DNA of 64,000 nt from Trematomus loennbergii (GCA_012861695.1 JAAOOA010000324.1:189001-253000); one strand, 5' to 3'; shown: positions 1-11,268, counted from the stretch's first letter. The notes: generated by a model from the letters alone, not told the origin. Translations and numbers: made by a program.

Positions 1-129
1 ACTAAAGTAAGACTTGAAAATACTATATCGTTTTCTAGTTTTTTATATTATACATCCTTAATTTATGTTAGTGTGCTGAGAAAACACAATAAGCAATAGC
101 GTTTTAACAAGCAGTTTAAACTGTCTGTG

Positions 130-842
130 TCAGTTTTACTTATCTCCATATTAAGTGATTATATAATATGACAGTGATCATTTCTATGTTTATTCATTGC
201 AAATACTTAGTTACTTACCACTTGAACTGTTTAGCTCTTCAAGGTTAACTGACCTAATATATACACTTTTTTGTAGTATTGTCACCACGTTCTTAAGAAT
301 TATATGGACGAGTTGGCAGCTGCCATGGCTGGACTGTCAATCAAAAGTTACCAGTTATCAAGCGATGGTATGGACAACTTAACAGCTGACTTTGCTAGAC
401 TTACTATGAGGAGTCAGCAGGTAACAGATGAGTGTGTGAATGAAATAACAGCTGCCTTCAGAGGACTCTCCACTAATGCACAGCAGCTTCCTGTTAGTGC
501 CTGCACTGAGAATCCTCAAATACAGAGACAAGTCACTTTGTCCACGCTCCCTGAGACCCTCAAGCCCACTAATGCCCAGGTGAATAATATTGACTTGTGT
601 TAGTTTTACTTAAACTTACTTACAATAAGTGATCATAATATGACAGTGATATCTTCTATGTTTATGCATTGCAAATACTTAATTATTTTTGTTAGTTCTT
701 TAAGGTTATATAACCATATGTTTGTCACCAGGTAACAAGTGATCATTTGGAAAAATGTATCCTAGCCTTTGAAAAAACTCAAAAGGGAGAGGACAGTGAA
801 GGCCATGAAGCCAAAACCAAGACGTGGTGGAGTGCTGCGCAG
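130..842 (+). repeat. Tandemly duplicated intron-exon unit
   Basis: The intron ahead of exon a (about 130-276) and the intron at 601-731 are clearly homologous. Both carry atatgacagtgat, then ttctatgtttat, cattgcaaatactta, and a closing ttgtcacca before the exon. The exons that follow also align at the protein level. In the first unit the ancestral acceptor reads CAC instead of CAG, and a T-rich TAG about 20 nt upstream appears to replace it, adding seven codons. Confidence 0.6.
277..842 (+). CDS. Two exons of an unrecognised protein with ~23-residue internal repeats (partial gene)
   Basis: Exon a runs from 277 (or the internal ATG at 304) to 579; exon b is 732-842. Exon a follows a strong acceptor (T-run then TAG at 274-276) and ends NAQ before a GT at 580. 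Exon b follows CAG at 729-731, is 111 nt, and ends SAAQ before gtatgt at 843. Both junctions are phase 0 and the frame stays open across them. The protein shows three or four related blocks of the form V-x(6)-[LIV]-x-A-x-[MF]-x-G-L-x(5)-QQ, for example MDELAAAMAGLSIKSYQL and VNEITAAFRGLSTNAQQL. I do not recognise the family and assign no function. No later exon was found before the repeats that start near 970, and an earlier exon may lie left of the window. An open reading continues from exon a to 603, but the good donor at 580 argues for splicing. Confidence 0.5.
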
Positions 843-970
843 GTATGTTCTCTAACAGCAACACTCTATTAAACATGTCTTTATTGACTACAGCTTAAGT
901 TCATCCTATCATAAGGCTAAAAAGTATCTTAGTAACAAAAACAGAAGCAAAAAACATTAATGTTAACAAC

Positions 971-1167
971 GCCTCAAAGGGCGGACTCCTGAGTTCCATG
1001 GCACTTGGACTATTTACATCATCCAGGGCTCAACACCAGTAAATACGCCTCTCTTTATCCGCTCTCCAAGCCTCCAAGGGCGGACTCCTGAGGTCCGTAA
1101 TGCCCCCCTAACATGACACTTAAACTATTTACATCATCTAGGGAAGCACACCCGTAAATGTAGCCTC
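971..1167 (+). repeat. Two imperfect tandem copies of a ~100-bp unit
   Basis: The block AAGGGCGGACTCCTGAG, followed by a tract containing CTATTTACATCATC and CAGTAAAT or CCGTAAAT, occurs at about 971-1070 and again at 1071-1167. No coding signal is seen. Confidence 0.6.
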
Positions 1168-2570
1168 ATGTAACTTCATATAGGGATTCTTTAATAGTTG
1201 TGTGAAGTAATTAAACAATAAGGGGGTATTAAGATCTTTAAATTATAATTTTCCTCTCAAAGAGACTTCGTTGTACACACACACACACAAACAAAACAAC
1301 ATTAAATAATGACATGATATTATAGTGATAACACATAATGTGTAGAAAAGAGATCTCCTGTATGGGTTGATTGCGCGTTGATCTGTTGCTAAATGCTCAT
1401 CTATCATTTTCAACCAAGCAGCATGAGGTCAAATTTAATAAGTAATAGTTTGTCACGATTTTACGGGGAAAAAGTCACATCTTAAAGACAGCTTGAACTG
1501 GATAGATGGTTAGTCTTTTTTCAAACATACCATATGTTCTGCATGTTAGTATATTTGGCCAAATCGGGTTAGGCCCCACTGCCCCCTCCCTCAATAGGGA
1601 AGTCACGCTTTGGGAAGAGGTGTTTAATTTCACAGATCTGACTTGATTGCTGTTGTGATGGCTGAAGTAAGAGGGACGGGGGAGGAAAATTCAGAGGGTG
1701 AAGAAGCAGAAAGATAACTTGTTTGTAAAACGGACAGCACATCAGTTTCAGGAAAGATGACACCGTTTTACGCATGACATGCCCAATATCCTGAAGCCCT
1801 ACAAAAAAAAAAGTATATTGTGTTGAAAATATCGCAAAAAGCCATAATATTGTATAATGTAATAGTTGCATGTTGTATTTTGATACAAATCACTGTATAT
1901 TCAAAAATATAATGGAGAGAAAAATATATATATATATCACAGTATGTTGAAAAATATGAAAAAAGTAATGTTGTGTTAAAATAATATGAAAGAAATCAAA
2001 AGTAAAGCATCTAAAAACATATATTTAAAAAAAGTAATGTTAGTCAAGTCAAGTTATCAAAACTGCATTGTTTCATCGAAACAGTGAATCACAAACTCTC
2101 CATTTAGAGTTTGATTCTTGAAGAAAACTCAATTCATTACAAATGAATGAATATTTTACCAAGTTATATAGTTTTCCATACATAAACGTGTATCTTACAG
2201 TTCCTTTGTGAGAGAATTACGCACAAATTGCAGTATTTTATCTGTTTTATGTGCACTGTTGGAGGAGCCTGTGACCTATGTTTTTCATTGACATATCTAC
2301 ACTGTAGCTAATGGGCATATGCCATAAATCCTTGAAACTTGAAACTTAAAATGATCAGAAACTGCATTGTCTCACTGAAAACAGCTCTAAAGAAAACCCA
2401 ATTCCATACAAAGTACTTAACTTTCTACCAGTTGTAGAGTGGTGCTTACTTCAAAAGTGTATCTAAAGTTGCATCACTTATGTGACATACAAGAATAGTG
2501 TGTGACAGACAAAAGATGTCCTGTATGGGTTGATTGCGCACGGACATAAACGCTAGTAAAGTCTAATCTG
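1168..2570. other. AT-rich stretch with no recognised gene
   Basis: AT-rich DNA with a short CA run near 1277 and a TA run near 1926. The phrase cctgtatgggttgattgcgc appears near 1358 and again near 2520, so parts of this stretch are duplicated. I see no exon with supporting splice sites or a recognisable protein. Confidence 0.4.
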
Positions 2571-3478
2571 ACGGGAGAGACCCGCTGTTGCTGAGGACTA
2601 TCGCAGCTCTGCATGTACAGCTGGTGAGCGGAACAAAACACACACGTAGCTATTTTAATTACCTCTCAAACTACCTAAACTAGTTATAGATATGTTTTAG
2701 TTTTACTGTCGGGTCACTCATTATTGGACCCGCGAGCTGCATGATACTGGCGTGTTGTCAGGAGAGGGGAGACAGTCCGTTTATTATTCCCGTGTTATTG
2801 TAAATTACTGTACACGTTTTGAATAGTTAATTAATCTACTATAATTAGTTGGTTTAATATCGAATCATATCAGTTTGTTTCAAAGCTCATTAAATAACAT
2901 AGAAGACCTTTAACCGGCACTTTTCTAACTTTCCCCTCCGACAGGAGGGGGTTGAGAAGGGTGGGGGCTGAGGAGGGGGTGGGGGCGATAGGGCGGATGT
3001 GAAACCTGCTGTAAGGGGGGAGGAGGGGTGGGTTGAGAGGGTGGGGGCTGAGCGGGGTGGGGGCTGTGAAGGGTGGGGGCTGAGAAGGGTGGGGGCTACC
3101 TGAGAGGATGTAGCACCTGTATGTGAGGGGGAGGGGGGTGGGCTGAGGGGGGTGGGGGCTACCGGTGAGGATGTCACACCTGTACGCGATAACACCTCGA
3201 CAAAGGGGCTCATTAGCATATCAAGGGGGGTCATTAACATAATTAGGTGGGCGGGACTTAGAAGGTGTGACCTGTCACTTTTTTATGCATACTAATGAGA
3301 TTGAAGCGGGATATGTACTACTACTAATATATTTATTCTTCACTGTCGGGTCGCTCATTACTGGATCAGTGAGCTGCAGGAGATACTGACGGGCTGTCAG
3401 GAGAGAGAGAGAGAGGGGGAGAGAGAGGGGGAGAGAGGAAAAGAGAGCGATATCGGTATCGGCCGATACTGATTCCGG
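2571..3478. repeat. Dispersed-repeat module with two copies of a ~90-bp segment
   Basis: The segment ctgtcgggtcactcattattgg continuing through gagctgca and ctgtcaggagag occurs near 2707 and again near 3342. The section 2868-2945 (aaagctcattaaataac, then accggcacttttctaa) matches sequence inside the TTAA-flanked element near 53975, 54580 and 55085. This is therefore mobile-element debris. A GA-rich run lies at 3405-3450. Confidence 0.55.
2931..3165 (+). repeat. G-rich minisatellite
   Basis: Irregular 17-20 bp units based on gggtgggggctgagaa are repeated about ten times with runs of three to six G on the + strand. Reading the C-rich strand gives a long proline and serine reading frame that has no other support. 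Confidence 0.7.
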
Positions 3479-3950
3479 CGATTACGGTATATTTCACATC
3501 ATTCATCCACATCTGTAAAGTAACTAAAGGTATTAAATACATGTAGTGGAGTCAAAGTACACCATTTACCTCTGACTGCAAACCTAAAAGTACCTCAAAA
3601 ATAGTAATCAATAATATATTGAAAAGTTATTTGGCTGATTGTTTTATATTGGCTCAGCCAGGTTATATGGGATGCCCAGTCTACCTACAGATGGGTCACT
3701 CATTTGAAATATTAAACTTAGTTTTCTTTCTAACATTTTACATTTTTCATCCTCATGTAGAATGCTATTATGAAACACATGTGGTTGTTTATAGCATAAA
3801 GAACATCTGATTTAATGTGAGGTAGGGAAATAATCATTTGAGTATAAGTATGTGTATATAAATATGTAATTTACAACAGCTGTAAGATGCTTGAAAATGC
3901 ACCTTGAAAGTGCTTGAATTTGACTTTGGAAAAGGTGTAAGAACCCTGAT
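3479..3950. other. No recognised gene
   Basis: Starts with a GTATCGGCCGATAC-type palindrome commonly seen in fish repeats, then ordinary AT-rich DNA. No supported exon is seen. Confidence 0.35.
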
Positions 3951-3956
3951 ACAAGA

Positions 3957-4110
3957 TATTCATTTCATTTCAAACCTTTATTTATTCAGGTTGTATCCCA
4001 TTGAGATCATTGACCTCTTTTCAAGGGAGACCTGCTCAAGTAGGTTCCACATGAAACATTAAAAACATAAAACAGAACAACAAAAGGACATCATACATTA
4101 GCATTACAGG
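3957..4110 (-). mobile_element. 3'-end fragment of a fish retroelement
   Basis: The stretch TTTATTTATTCAGGTTGT, then cccattgagatcattgacctc and aagggagacctg, resembles the 3' region of a common fish LINE-type retroposon, inserted tail first (minus orientation). No coding part is left. The family name is uncertain. Confidence 0.45.
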
Positions 4111-4145
4111 GATATATGTATATGGATGATAGTGTTGAGGACTAA

Positions 4146-4415
4146 AGAGTAGATGAAGGAAAGAGCAACTAAAGTCTGTAATGCATTATTTACTTTTTCT
4201 AAAGTTAAGGCCAACTCAGTTTCTCTGTATTTGGTCATTGCTAGAATCTAACACACACCGATGTAGATGAAGGAAAGAGCAGCTTAAGTCTTAAATGCAT
4301 TATTGGATATGTTTCTAAAGTTAAGGCACACACAAGCTTAGTTTCCTCTGGATTTGGTCATAGAGACTTTACACACATATGTAGATGAAGGAAAGAGCAG
4401 CTTAAGTCTTAAACA
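4146..4415 (+). repeat. Short tandem repeat of ~120-bp units
   Basis: The motif gtagatgaaggaaagagcag recurs at about 4149, 4263 and 4380, each time followed by taagtctt or a variant and in the first two units by ctaaagttaagg. That gives about 2.3 imperfect copies. Confidence 0.6.
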
Positions 4416-4423
4416 CACAGATG

Positions 4424-5137
4424 CAGTGTTCGAATTACCCATTTGCTTTCGGGGGAGCCCTATTTTTCAGTGCACATCCTGCTACTAAATATGTCACACG
4501 CACAGTCTGTTGACTGGCGCAGCAGCGCGGATTAGATCAATTGCTATAAAATCACTCTGCTACTACTACAGACGTGTGTCACTACACCGGCGGCTGTGGC
4601 CGTTGTTGAAGCCTCTTCAGGCCTCTCCCTCGGTGTGGAGCTGTCAAACTCGACCCGCTTACAGCCGGCCAACTAAAAGTTGTTCCGTTCACGTTGTCAT
4701 TTTTAGACTCCTTCGCTTCTTTGCTTGTGAATCCAAAAGCTGCGACGCTTGGCTGTTTTCTTTTTGCCATATTTTTTATTACAAAGCCAGAGTTAAAAAA
4801 AATATGAATATGAACATTTCAAATACCGCGCCGGCATCGCCACCTTAACCATAGCAACGTAAGTAGCGTAAAGAATGCAGCGCCGCCACGTACAGATGGC
4901 AACACACAGAAATATTCACAAATATAAAACAAATATTCAGAAACTGTAATGAACAATAACTATTATTTATTTCAAGAACTGATATTTACAGAAACTCAAC
5001 ATTTCTAATCTGTGTGACACAAATATGCACGATTGTTTTGGGCTCCCCCTATTTATCTCAAAGTCGGCCTTCAGGGGAGCTCCCTCCCTCTTCGGGGGAG
5101 CCAAGCTCCCCCTGGCTCCCCCCCATTTCGAACAGTG
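4424..5137 (-). mobile_element. hAT-type DNA transposon derivative, 714 bp, with 8-bp target duplication
   Basis: The direct repeat CACAGATG stands at 4416-4423 and 5138-5145. The ends are CAGTGTTCGAA on the left and, reverse-complemented, CACTGTTCGAA on the right: one mismatch, in the CA..TG style of hAT elements. Inner GGGGGAGC/GCTCCCCC blocks also pair. The minus strand keeps a transposase-like N-terminus, so this is an internally deleted copy. Confidence 0.85.
4582..4770 (-). pseudogene. hAT transposase N-terminal remnant
   Basis: The minus-strand reading begins MAKRKQPSVAAFGF and carries a basic, serine-rich start typical of hAT (ZMYM-like) transposases ahead of their zinc finger. It lies inside the element with the 8-bp duplication, about 370 bp from its right end. 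The frame runs about 62 residues and stops with no zinc finger and no catalytic or dimerisation part, so it is a dead fragment. Assignment rests on position and the general character of the start. Confidence 0.45.
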
Positions 5138-5145
5138 CACAGATG

Positions 5146-5520
5146 TATTTGGTCCTGCAAAACTACACACGACATGAAATATGGAACATCGTTTATTCCC
5201 TCCCCCCGAATACAGGTAAAGATAGTAAATCATTTAAAAATCATAGAGAAAATAATAAAAGGCAATGCTTAAACAACGTATTTACATCCCGAAAACGTTT
5301 AAAAAAGAAAGAGCCTGGCGACATATCTAGTCGATTTTTTTAAAGTGCTATACTCCCCACTTGAGAGTTGGGAATATTTCTAAAGTCGTAGCATGTTTTT
5401 GTATTTGGTTGTTTTGTCTTTATTTATTTTTTTATTCTTTTCGTAAAGATGCCTAGCATTGCTTGTGGGAATTACGCTTATATTACAGAAGCTAGGTTAT
5501 ACTCTACATTTACATATCAT
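5146..5520. other. No recognised gene
   Basis: AT-rich DNA following the hAT element. No supported exon, repeat or RNA is seen. Confidence 0.35.
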
Positions 5521-5600
5521 TACATTTAGATGATGCTTTTGTCCAAAGCGACCTACAATAAGTGCAGTCAACAATGAAGATACAAACCATTGTTACTGCA
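5521..5600 (-). mobile_element. SINE 3'-tail fragment
   Basis: The stretch tacatttagatgatgctttt, then gtccaaagcgacctacaata, is the reverse complement of the well-known fish SINE tail (GTCGCTTTGGATAAAAGC type). Only the tail is left. Confidence 0.6.
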
Positions 5601-5857
5601 ATTGCATTAATAAGCAGCCATTCTATGTCAGTGACAAGTCTTTTTTTTTGTTGACTTATTTGCAAAGGTAAGTCTTAAAAGGCATATTTAAGTCTTTGTA
5701 CTGAAGTGACAAGATATTTCCGTCACAGTACTTGCGTTGACGACCCTTGGTCAATAGAAAAGTCCAAGAAACAGAACTTCATCATGCAACAAAATGACTT
5801 ATTTACAAGGCTGTAATCGATCAGCTGTATCACTGTCTACCTCTTGACTGGATCAAC

Positions 5858-6000
5858 ATTACATGTCACTTGTTAGACACTTTTACCCAAAGCAACTTAC
5901 ATACTCAATACTGTGGTCAATCCCAACAGGAGCAATTTGGGGTGAAGTGTCTTTCCCAGGGACACAACAACATGCTGACTGCAGTGGGACTCGAACCTAC
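5858..6000 (-). mobile_element. tRNA-derived SINE, minus orientation
   Basis: Read on the minus strand, a B-box-like GGTTCGAGTCCC lies near the 5' side, followed by a central part with cctgggaaagacacttcacc and a tail with AAGTTGCTTTGGGTAAAAG. The full A box is not clear. It sits immediately 3' of the NLR PRY-SPRY exon. Confidence 0.6.
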
Positions 6001-6026
6001 TCTCTCTATTCCACCTCCGCACATCA

Positions 6027-6559
6027 TCACCAAAACAAGGCATAAGACTGTGAGTTCTTGGGGACAGTGTAAAGACCAACTGCGGGATAGAGCGACGCGT
6101 TGAACATTGTTTTAAAGGTATGGAGGCGGGTCCGGCTGTCGGAGGAAACCCTGTAGAAAGACAGATTGCCGGCCGGCTTATCCAGATACACCCCCACCCG
6201 ACTGGAGCGTGAATGATGTGAAGGCACACTGACTTTCTCTCCATCGCCCGTAACAAAACAACCCTCATTGGAGCAAACCAGACACCATGACTTGTCGTTG
6301 CTTCCCAGCATGCCATCATGCCCTTCCCTGCCAATGGATTTGTACGTTAATCCAACCATGAAGGGCTCCAACACCTCCATCTCCCAGTAGGAGCGCCCGT
6401 CGAGACCCTTTTCACACAACACCTGTTGGCATTTAACAAACCTTTCTTTGTGATCGGGATATGGCTGCTCGACTTCAACCAGGTCACCTTTCCGTTCCCT
6501 TCAGAGAGAAGGAGGTTCTTGTGGACTGTGTTTTGGTCCAGAGTGGGCTTACAGGCATC
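6027..6559 (-). CDS. PRY-SPRY (B30.2) exon of the NLR
   Basis: After the acceptor cttacctttag the exon starts [19 protein letters not shown], the PRY motif. After a one-base loss near 6472 the frame moves to EQPYPDH and then to the SPRY core: [40 protein letters not shown] and LYPAVGLY, with a stop at 6029-6027. From the frameshift on, the roughly 145 residues are uninterrupted and carry all the usual B30.2 landmarks. In NLRs of this group the domain is thought to bind ligand. Confidence 0.85.
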
Positions 6560-9500
6560 TAAAGGTAAGAAAAAATGTTATTTTGGTAGCGTAGATTGCA
6601 GAATAAGTACCTTATCTCCAGGACTATTTGCAATATATTACCGTGGTCAGGACAATAACCAAATATCCAGGTTTTTCACAAATACTTACATTTCTTTAGT
6701 CCATCTATCATCCGGTGACTTCCACCATGTTCAACACTGTAAAGAAACATTTGGGTTCAATCTTTCAGACAAAGAACAACCATTAACTGATACCTTGTTG
6801 CTTAGTTTTACTGTATGACACCGTTTTACTTGAATTTAGAATAACCGTAAGTAGCTTTTCAATACACTCTATCTCACTATTGTGATTTGTAAAGGTATGC
6901 TACAATTTCCTCTGTCAGTTCAGTAGAAAAGATATCTGGTGCTCTTACTGGAGTTCAATGAGCTTGTATTGTGTATTTTTCTTCAGCTCAGACATCAGCT
7001 TCTCCCCAGAGTCTCCAGATTGTTGTAGCTCAGATCCAGCTCTAGGAGATGGGAGGGGTTGGACTTCAGAGCCGAAGCCAGATCAGTACAGCCTTTCTCT
7101 GTGACCTGACAACCTGACAAACTGAGAACACACAGGGTTTGGTTTGTTAGCATGCAAGTATGATCCTGGTCGGTTCACATTCCTTGCTATTAGTCCTGAA
7201 GTAAATCGAATGGGAACAGGGTTCTATTCATTGTACTGACAAGGGTTTGCCTCCGTCTGGCTTAACATGCATTTATTCCACGGCTTAGTTGAATACTCGA
7301 TTCTGATTGGTCAATTTGGACATTTCAGAGGTTGTTAACACTCGATAATGACCATTGCTAAGGACAAGGACGATATTGGTCCCTTGCAGACAAACAGACG
7401 CAGAAGGTATGAATCGTCCTTTAGACAGAAGGAAACATTAGAGAACATTTCTATGTAAACTTCCAGTAAATACCTCAGCCTTTCGAGTCTGCAGCCTGGA
7501 TTGGACAGTCCGTCACAGAGCAGCTTCACTCCTGAGTCTTTCAGGTCATTGGTGCTCAGATCCAGATTCTTAGAGGCGAGTAGGGGAACTTCAAACCAAA
7601 GGAAAGATGTTTCACCCATTCTTCAGTCACTTTGCAGTCTGCGAGGCTAGCGGTGGATAAAAGGGTTTCAATATTGCAAGAAAAGGTGCTACTTTGTAAA
7701 GGAATACGTAAAAAAAGGAGATAAACTTACATGGCCTTCCTGCTGATCCTCACTGCTGGTATCAGCCTCCTTCTGCCTTCGTCTGATGTGTTGAAGCTCT
7801 TCAATTCAAACGAATCCAGGTGGTCTTTTGATACCTGCAGCATGTAGGCCAGCGCAGAGCAGTGCAGAGGAGTCAGCTCTGTTTTTGAACGATCTGACTT
7901 CTTGAGATATTCCTGAATCTCATCTTTGACTTTAGTGTCTCTCATCTCAACCATGCTCTGGAAGAGGTTGATGCAACTCTCTGGAGAAAGGGCCTTTCTT
8001 CGGAAGGATTTAAGATGCGTCAAGATCTTCTTGTCGGTATCTTGGCTCGGGTCTGGCGATGTCAGGAGACCCTCAAGGAATCTGCGGTTTGGTTCTACCA
8101 GAAGGCCAAGGAGGAATCTGAGGAAAGTCCAGGTGGCCGTTCTGCTCCTCCAATACTTTGTTAACTGTCATCTTCATAAGATCGTATGAGGTATGTTCTT
8201 GGTCCTTCAGGTCGAGGAAGTTGCCCAGCTCTTTTGTATTCTTGCTTATGAAACATTCATAAACAAAAACAGCTGCAAAGAACTCCTGAATGGTCAGGTG
8301 CACAAAGAAGAAGACCTTTTTCTGGGAAATGACATCTTCTTCCCTAAGAACTGTGGAGCAAAATCCAGAGTAGATTGGTCGCCTCTTGGAGGTCAATGCC
8401 ACAGTCTTTAAGGTCTTCGTCATAGAAGATGATGTTGTTATTCTGCAGCTGAACAAATGCAAGTTTGCCGAGTTTCAGAAGAAATTCCTTCTGTGTCTTC
8501 AGAAGTTTCTCTTTGTTTCTCTCTGGGCTCTTGTCATACTTTCTGCTGCTGCGTTTTGTTTGGGCAAGCAGGTAGTGCGCCATCATCTCTGTCAGGGTTT
8601 GCGGAGTTTCTGCTTTCTCGTCTCCCGCAGAGATCTCTTTGAATAATATGCCAGACATCCAGCAGAAGATGGGGATCTGGCACATGATGTCGAGAGTCTG
8701 CGAAAGAGCGGATGTGCGAAATGATCTTTTCAGGAAGGTTGACGTCATCTAAATCTCCTCCTTAAGTATTCTTCTTTCTGCAAGTCATTGAACCTCTTAT
8801 CTCCGTCACCATACTGACATACTTTGCAGGGATCTGATTGGCTGCTGCTGGACGGGATGTATCCAGAGGTTCGCATTGGGAAGGAGGTTTCCCTGAATGA
8901 GGTTTGCTAGGATATTACCAACAGATGTTTCTTCAGTGACCGATTTAACCGGCTTGTTCTCAAGTCCAGTTTAATTCTGCTTTCATCCAGGCCATCCAGG
9001 ATCACTAAAACCTTGGCTTTGTCTAAAACCTCTGACTCTTTCAAATGTCGAAGTGCGGGGTGAATATCAATCAGAAGCTTGAGCAAGCTTTTGTTGCCTC
9101 TAATCAAATTCAGCTCTCGGAAAGCAAGACTGAATACAAACTCAAAGTCCTGGTTTGCTTTTCCCTCGGCCCAGTCAAGAATGAACTTCTGGACAGAGAA
9201 CGATTTCCAATCCCTGCGACGCCCTTCGTCACGACTGTTCTGCGGGTCGTGTCTTGGGGAAGAACATGTCTAAAGATGTCCTTGAGATGGACTGTATTTG
9301 TAGAAGACGGTTGTCTTTGTTGTCTGAACGAATGTTCTTCATGTGGCCCTTCACTCTCTCGTGTGATGATGATGAGCTCTGTGTAGATGCTGTCCAGGGA
9401 GCTCTCTGGTCGCCGTTACCTTCAGATGTCTTCGCAAATTTCTTCAGCATTGCCTTTCTATGATTAGTCTGTATTTTTAAAAGATGGCTGCCCCCTGTAA

Positions 9501-11268
9501 CGATAAGATAAATGTGCAATTCCAGTACCGATGTTGACATAATCTAAGTAGGGCTGCACGGTTACGGCAAAAATGCTAACCACAATTGTTTTGATCAATA
9601 TTGAGATTACCAGTAATTGTTACGATTATTCATTGATTTTAGTGACAGAATATTTTAATTGCACTTTCACATTTATATATACAGAAAACTGCTTTCAGTT
9701 TCACATTGCACTAGGATCTTGATTTTTTTTCATACATTTAACTTGTTCGTTTAACTTGATATGCAGCTGCGTTGTCTATGACTAAACCAAAAGTATTATA
9801 TTCAGAATCAGAATACCTTTATTAGTCCCACAGGCAGGGGATTGTGTTAACTCGTGGGAAGCCAAAATCCTATTTGTGATTAGCTGCGAACCCTTAACAG
9901 TATTATTTCATACATAAGTATTAAAACTTACCAGGGTCATCCTCAGCTTCTCTCTGTGGTTCAAGATCTTTTTTAGGTTTTTTCTAACTGGCTCCTCGGT
10001 TATCTCGCTGTAGGGTGAAAGTGTAGTATCAGATAGTATCAGATAGTATCAGATACGGCGAGGATGTGTTCAGAATCAAAACAAAAGCATAATTGAATGC
10101 AGCACTAGTGCAGTGACCAATTAAACAAAAATAAGACATGGTGTGATCAGATGAAGAGTCAAACTGAACAAAAATAACATACAGAGGCTAGCCGACTGTA
10201 AGTCACCTGTCAACCGAATGTTAGTCGCCTGTCAGCCATTTAATTGATATTGCACAATATTTGAATTACCTTTTTATCCCATCAAAGCGTAACGGCAGGT
10301 CCATGGATCGATGACTCAGAGCGACACTTGGAGCTGCTGACTCGCTCGACGGTGAACTAAAAAAAAGAGAAAATCTTTACTTGTTATACACATTGCTGAA
10401 TGTAAATGTATTTATGAATATTCAACAAAATGTAGGATTACCGTTTGAGCCCTTCACTAAGTATATTATCTCGTCTTTGGATCGATCACTGGCCGAGATA
10501 CTTGGAGCTGTGGACTCTTCATTCATCTGTGAACTAATGAGAGAAGAAATACTCAAAATAGTCTAAAAATAAGTAACTAAAGGCCCTCTGCGTCTGCAGG
10601 AACATTCTCCCTGAACTAGGAATCTTTTTAGGAACTCATTGCGTTTCAGACAAAGTGACAAAAAGGTATTTCACTGTACAATATTTTACCCTGTGACAGT
10701 CATGGGGTAAAACTTTCAGATGTTAGGTCACTTTGGGGTTGGGTTGCCGTGCAGACATTTTTTGTATTGGTTGAATACTCACAATGCGCACTTATGAAGT
10801 TGCAATAATGTTTCAGACGAGAAAGAAAGCATTAAGATTCCCATATGTGGGCAATTTATCCAATAATCCCTTTTAGGAAATGTCTTTAGACTTTCAGAAA
10901 GTTGCTTGCAAGGTACTAAAAAAACTGTATCTGCAATGGTAGTTGCACGCAGAAAATACATAAAAACTGCCCTCGCATTGGCAGAACATTTAGCTCAATC
11001 TTAATGGGTCTTAAGACTGTGACACAAATAATCTTATAGTTCATTTAATAATAAAGTCCCTTAAAGCTGAAACACGTTTAAGAGTCTACAGCCATGTTAC
11101 TGTATGGTGTTATAAAGTATTGTGATTATACATAAACAAAAATGTGGAGGAGTTTAAGTGATTAAAATACATAGGCCTGCTGTGTTATCTGTGATCGGGT
11201 AGTACATTACCTTTGCTCACTGCTGATTGGCTCAGATTGACACCTCCTGTTTTTCTCTTCTCGGCCAT
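6027..11268 (-). CDS. NLR immune sensor gene (FISNA-NACHT-LRR-PRY/SPRY), with multiple one-base frameshifts
   Basis: A fish-type NLRC3/NLRP12-like cytosolic sensor: a NACHT ATPase with LRRs and a C-terminal B30.2 domain. Proposed exons, in reading order: 11268-11211 (starts MAEKRKTGG), 10533-10442 and 10356-10270 (related small exons with APSxxxSxRSxD), 10007-9932, about 9468-7731 (FISNA, NACHT, winged helix and helical region), 7646-7474 (LRR), 7121-6949 (LRR), 6559-6027 (PRY-SPRY, ends at a stop). Donors and acceptors fit GT-AG. The protein cannot be read through: I find one-base losses in nearly every exon, including at the Walker A lysine codon, in both LRR exons (173 nt each where the family norm is 174) and in the PRY part. 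Either this is a recent pseudogene or the sequence has indel errors. The domain order and identity are secure; functionality is not. Confidence 0.85.
6949..7646 (-). CDS. Two LRR exons of the NLR
   Basis: Exon 7646-7474 reads [17 protein letters not shown] and then, after a one-base loss near 7565, [16 protein letters not shown]. Exon 7121-6949 reads [19 protein letters not shown] and [10 protein letters not shown], then shifts frame near 7018. Both are RI-type LRR exons with donors gtattt and gtaaga. Each is 173 nt, one below the 174-nt module usual in this family. Confidence 0.8.
7731..9468 (-). CDS. FISNA-NACHT-helical exon of the NLR
   Basis: In order: a FISNA part ([20 protein letters not shown], then a frameshift near 9393), the Walker A stem GVAGIG at about 9208-9225 with a frame loss in the next (K) codon, the Walker B segment [13 protein letters not shown] near 8981-9018, the winged-helix part ([11 protein letters not shown]), the helical [17 protein letters not shown] near 8260-8310, and [13 protein letters not shown] near 7960. 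These are the expected ATPase landmarks in the right order. Several more one-base losses occur between them (for example near 8380 and 8135). Confidence 0.85.
9545..9700. mobile_element. Dispersed fish repeat (transposon end fragment)
   Basis: The stretch agggctgcacggttacggca, then aatattgagattaccagt, is a familiar fish DNA-element terminus. It lies in the NLR intron just upstream of the FISNA exon. No boundaries or target duplication could be fixed. Confidence 0.4.
9803..9860 (-). mobile_element. LINE 3'-tail fragment
   Basis: The stretch agaatcagaatacctttatt followed by agtcccacaggcagggg is the reverse complement of a fish LINE 3' end (AATAAAGGTATTCTG type). It lies inside the NLR intron. 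Confidence 0.5.

Noticed and set aside
1569..1871. 100-codon minus-strand frame with a hydrophobic start
   Set aside because: No splice context, homology or codon pattern to support it; a chance frame in AT-rich DNA.
2890..3240. Proline-rich minus-strand protein
   Set aside because: Derived from the G-rich minisatellite; no homology or splice support.
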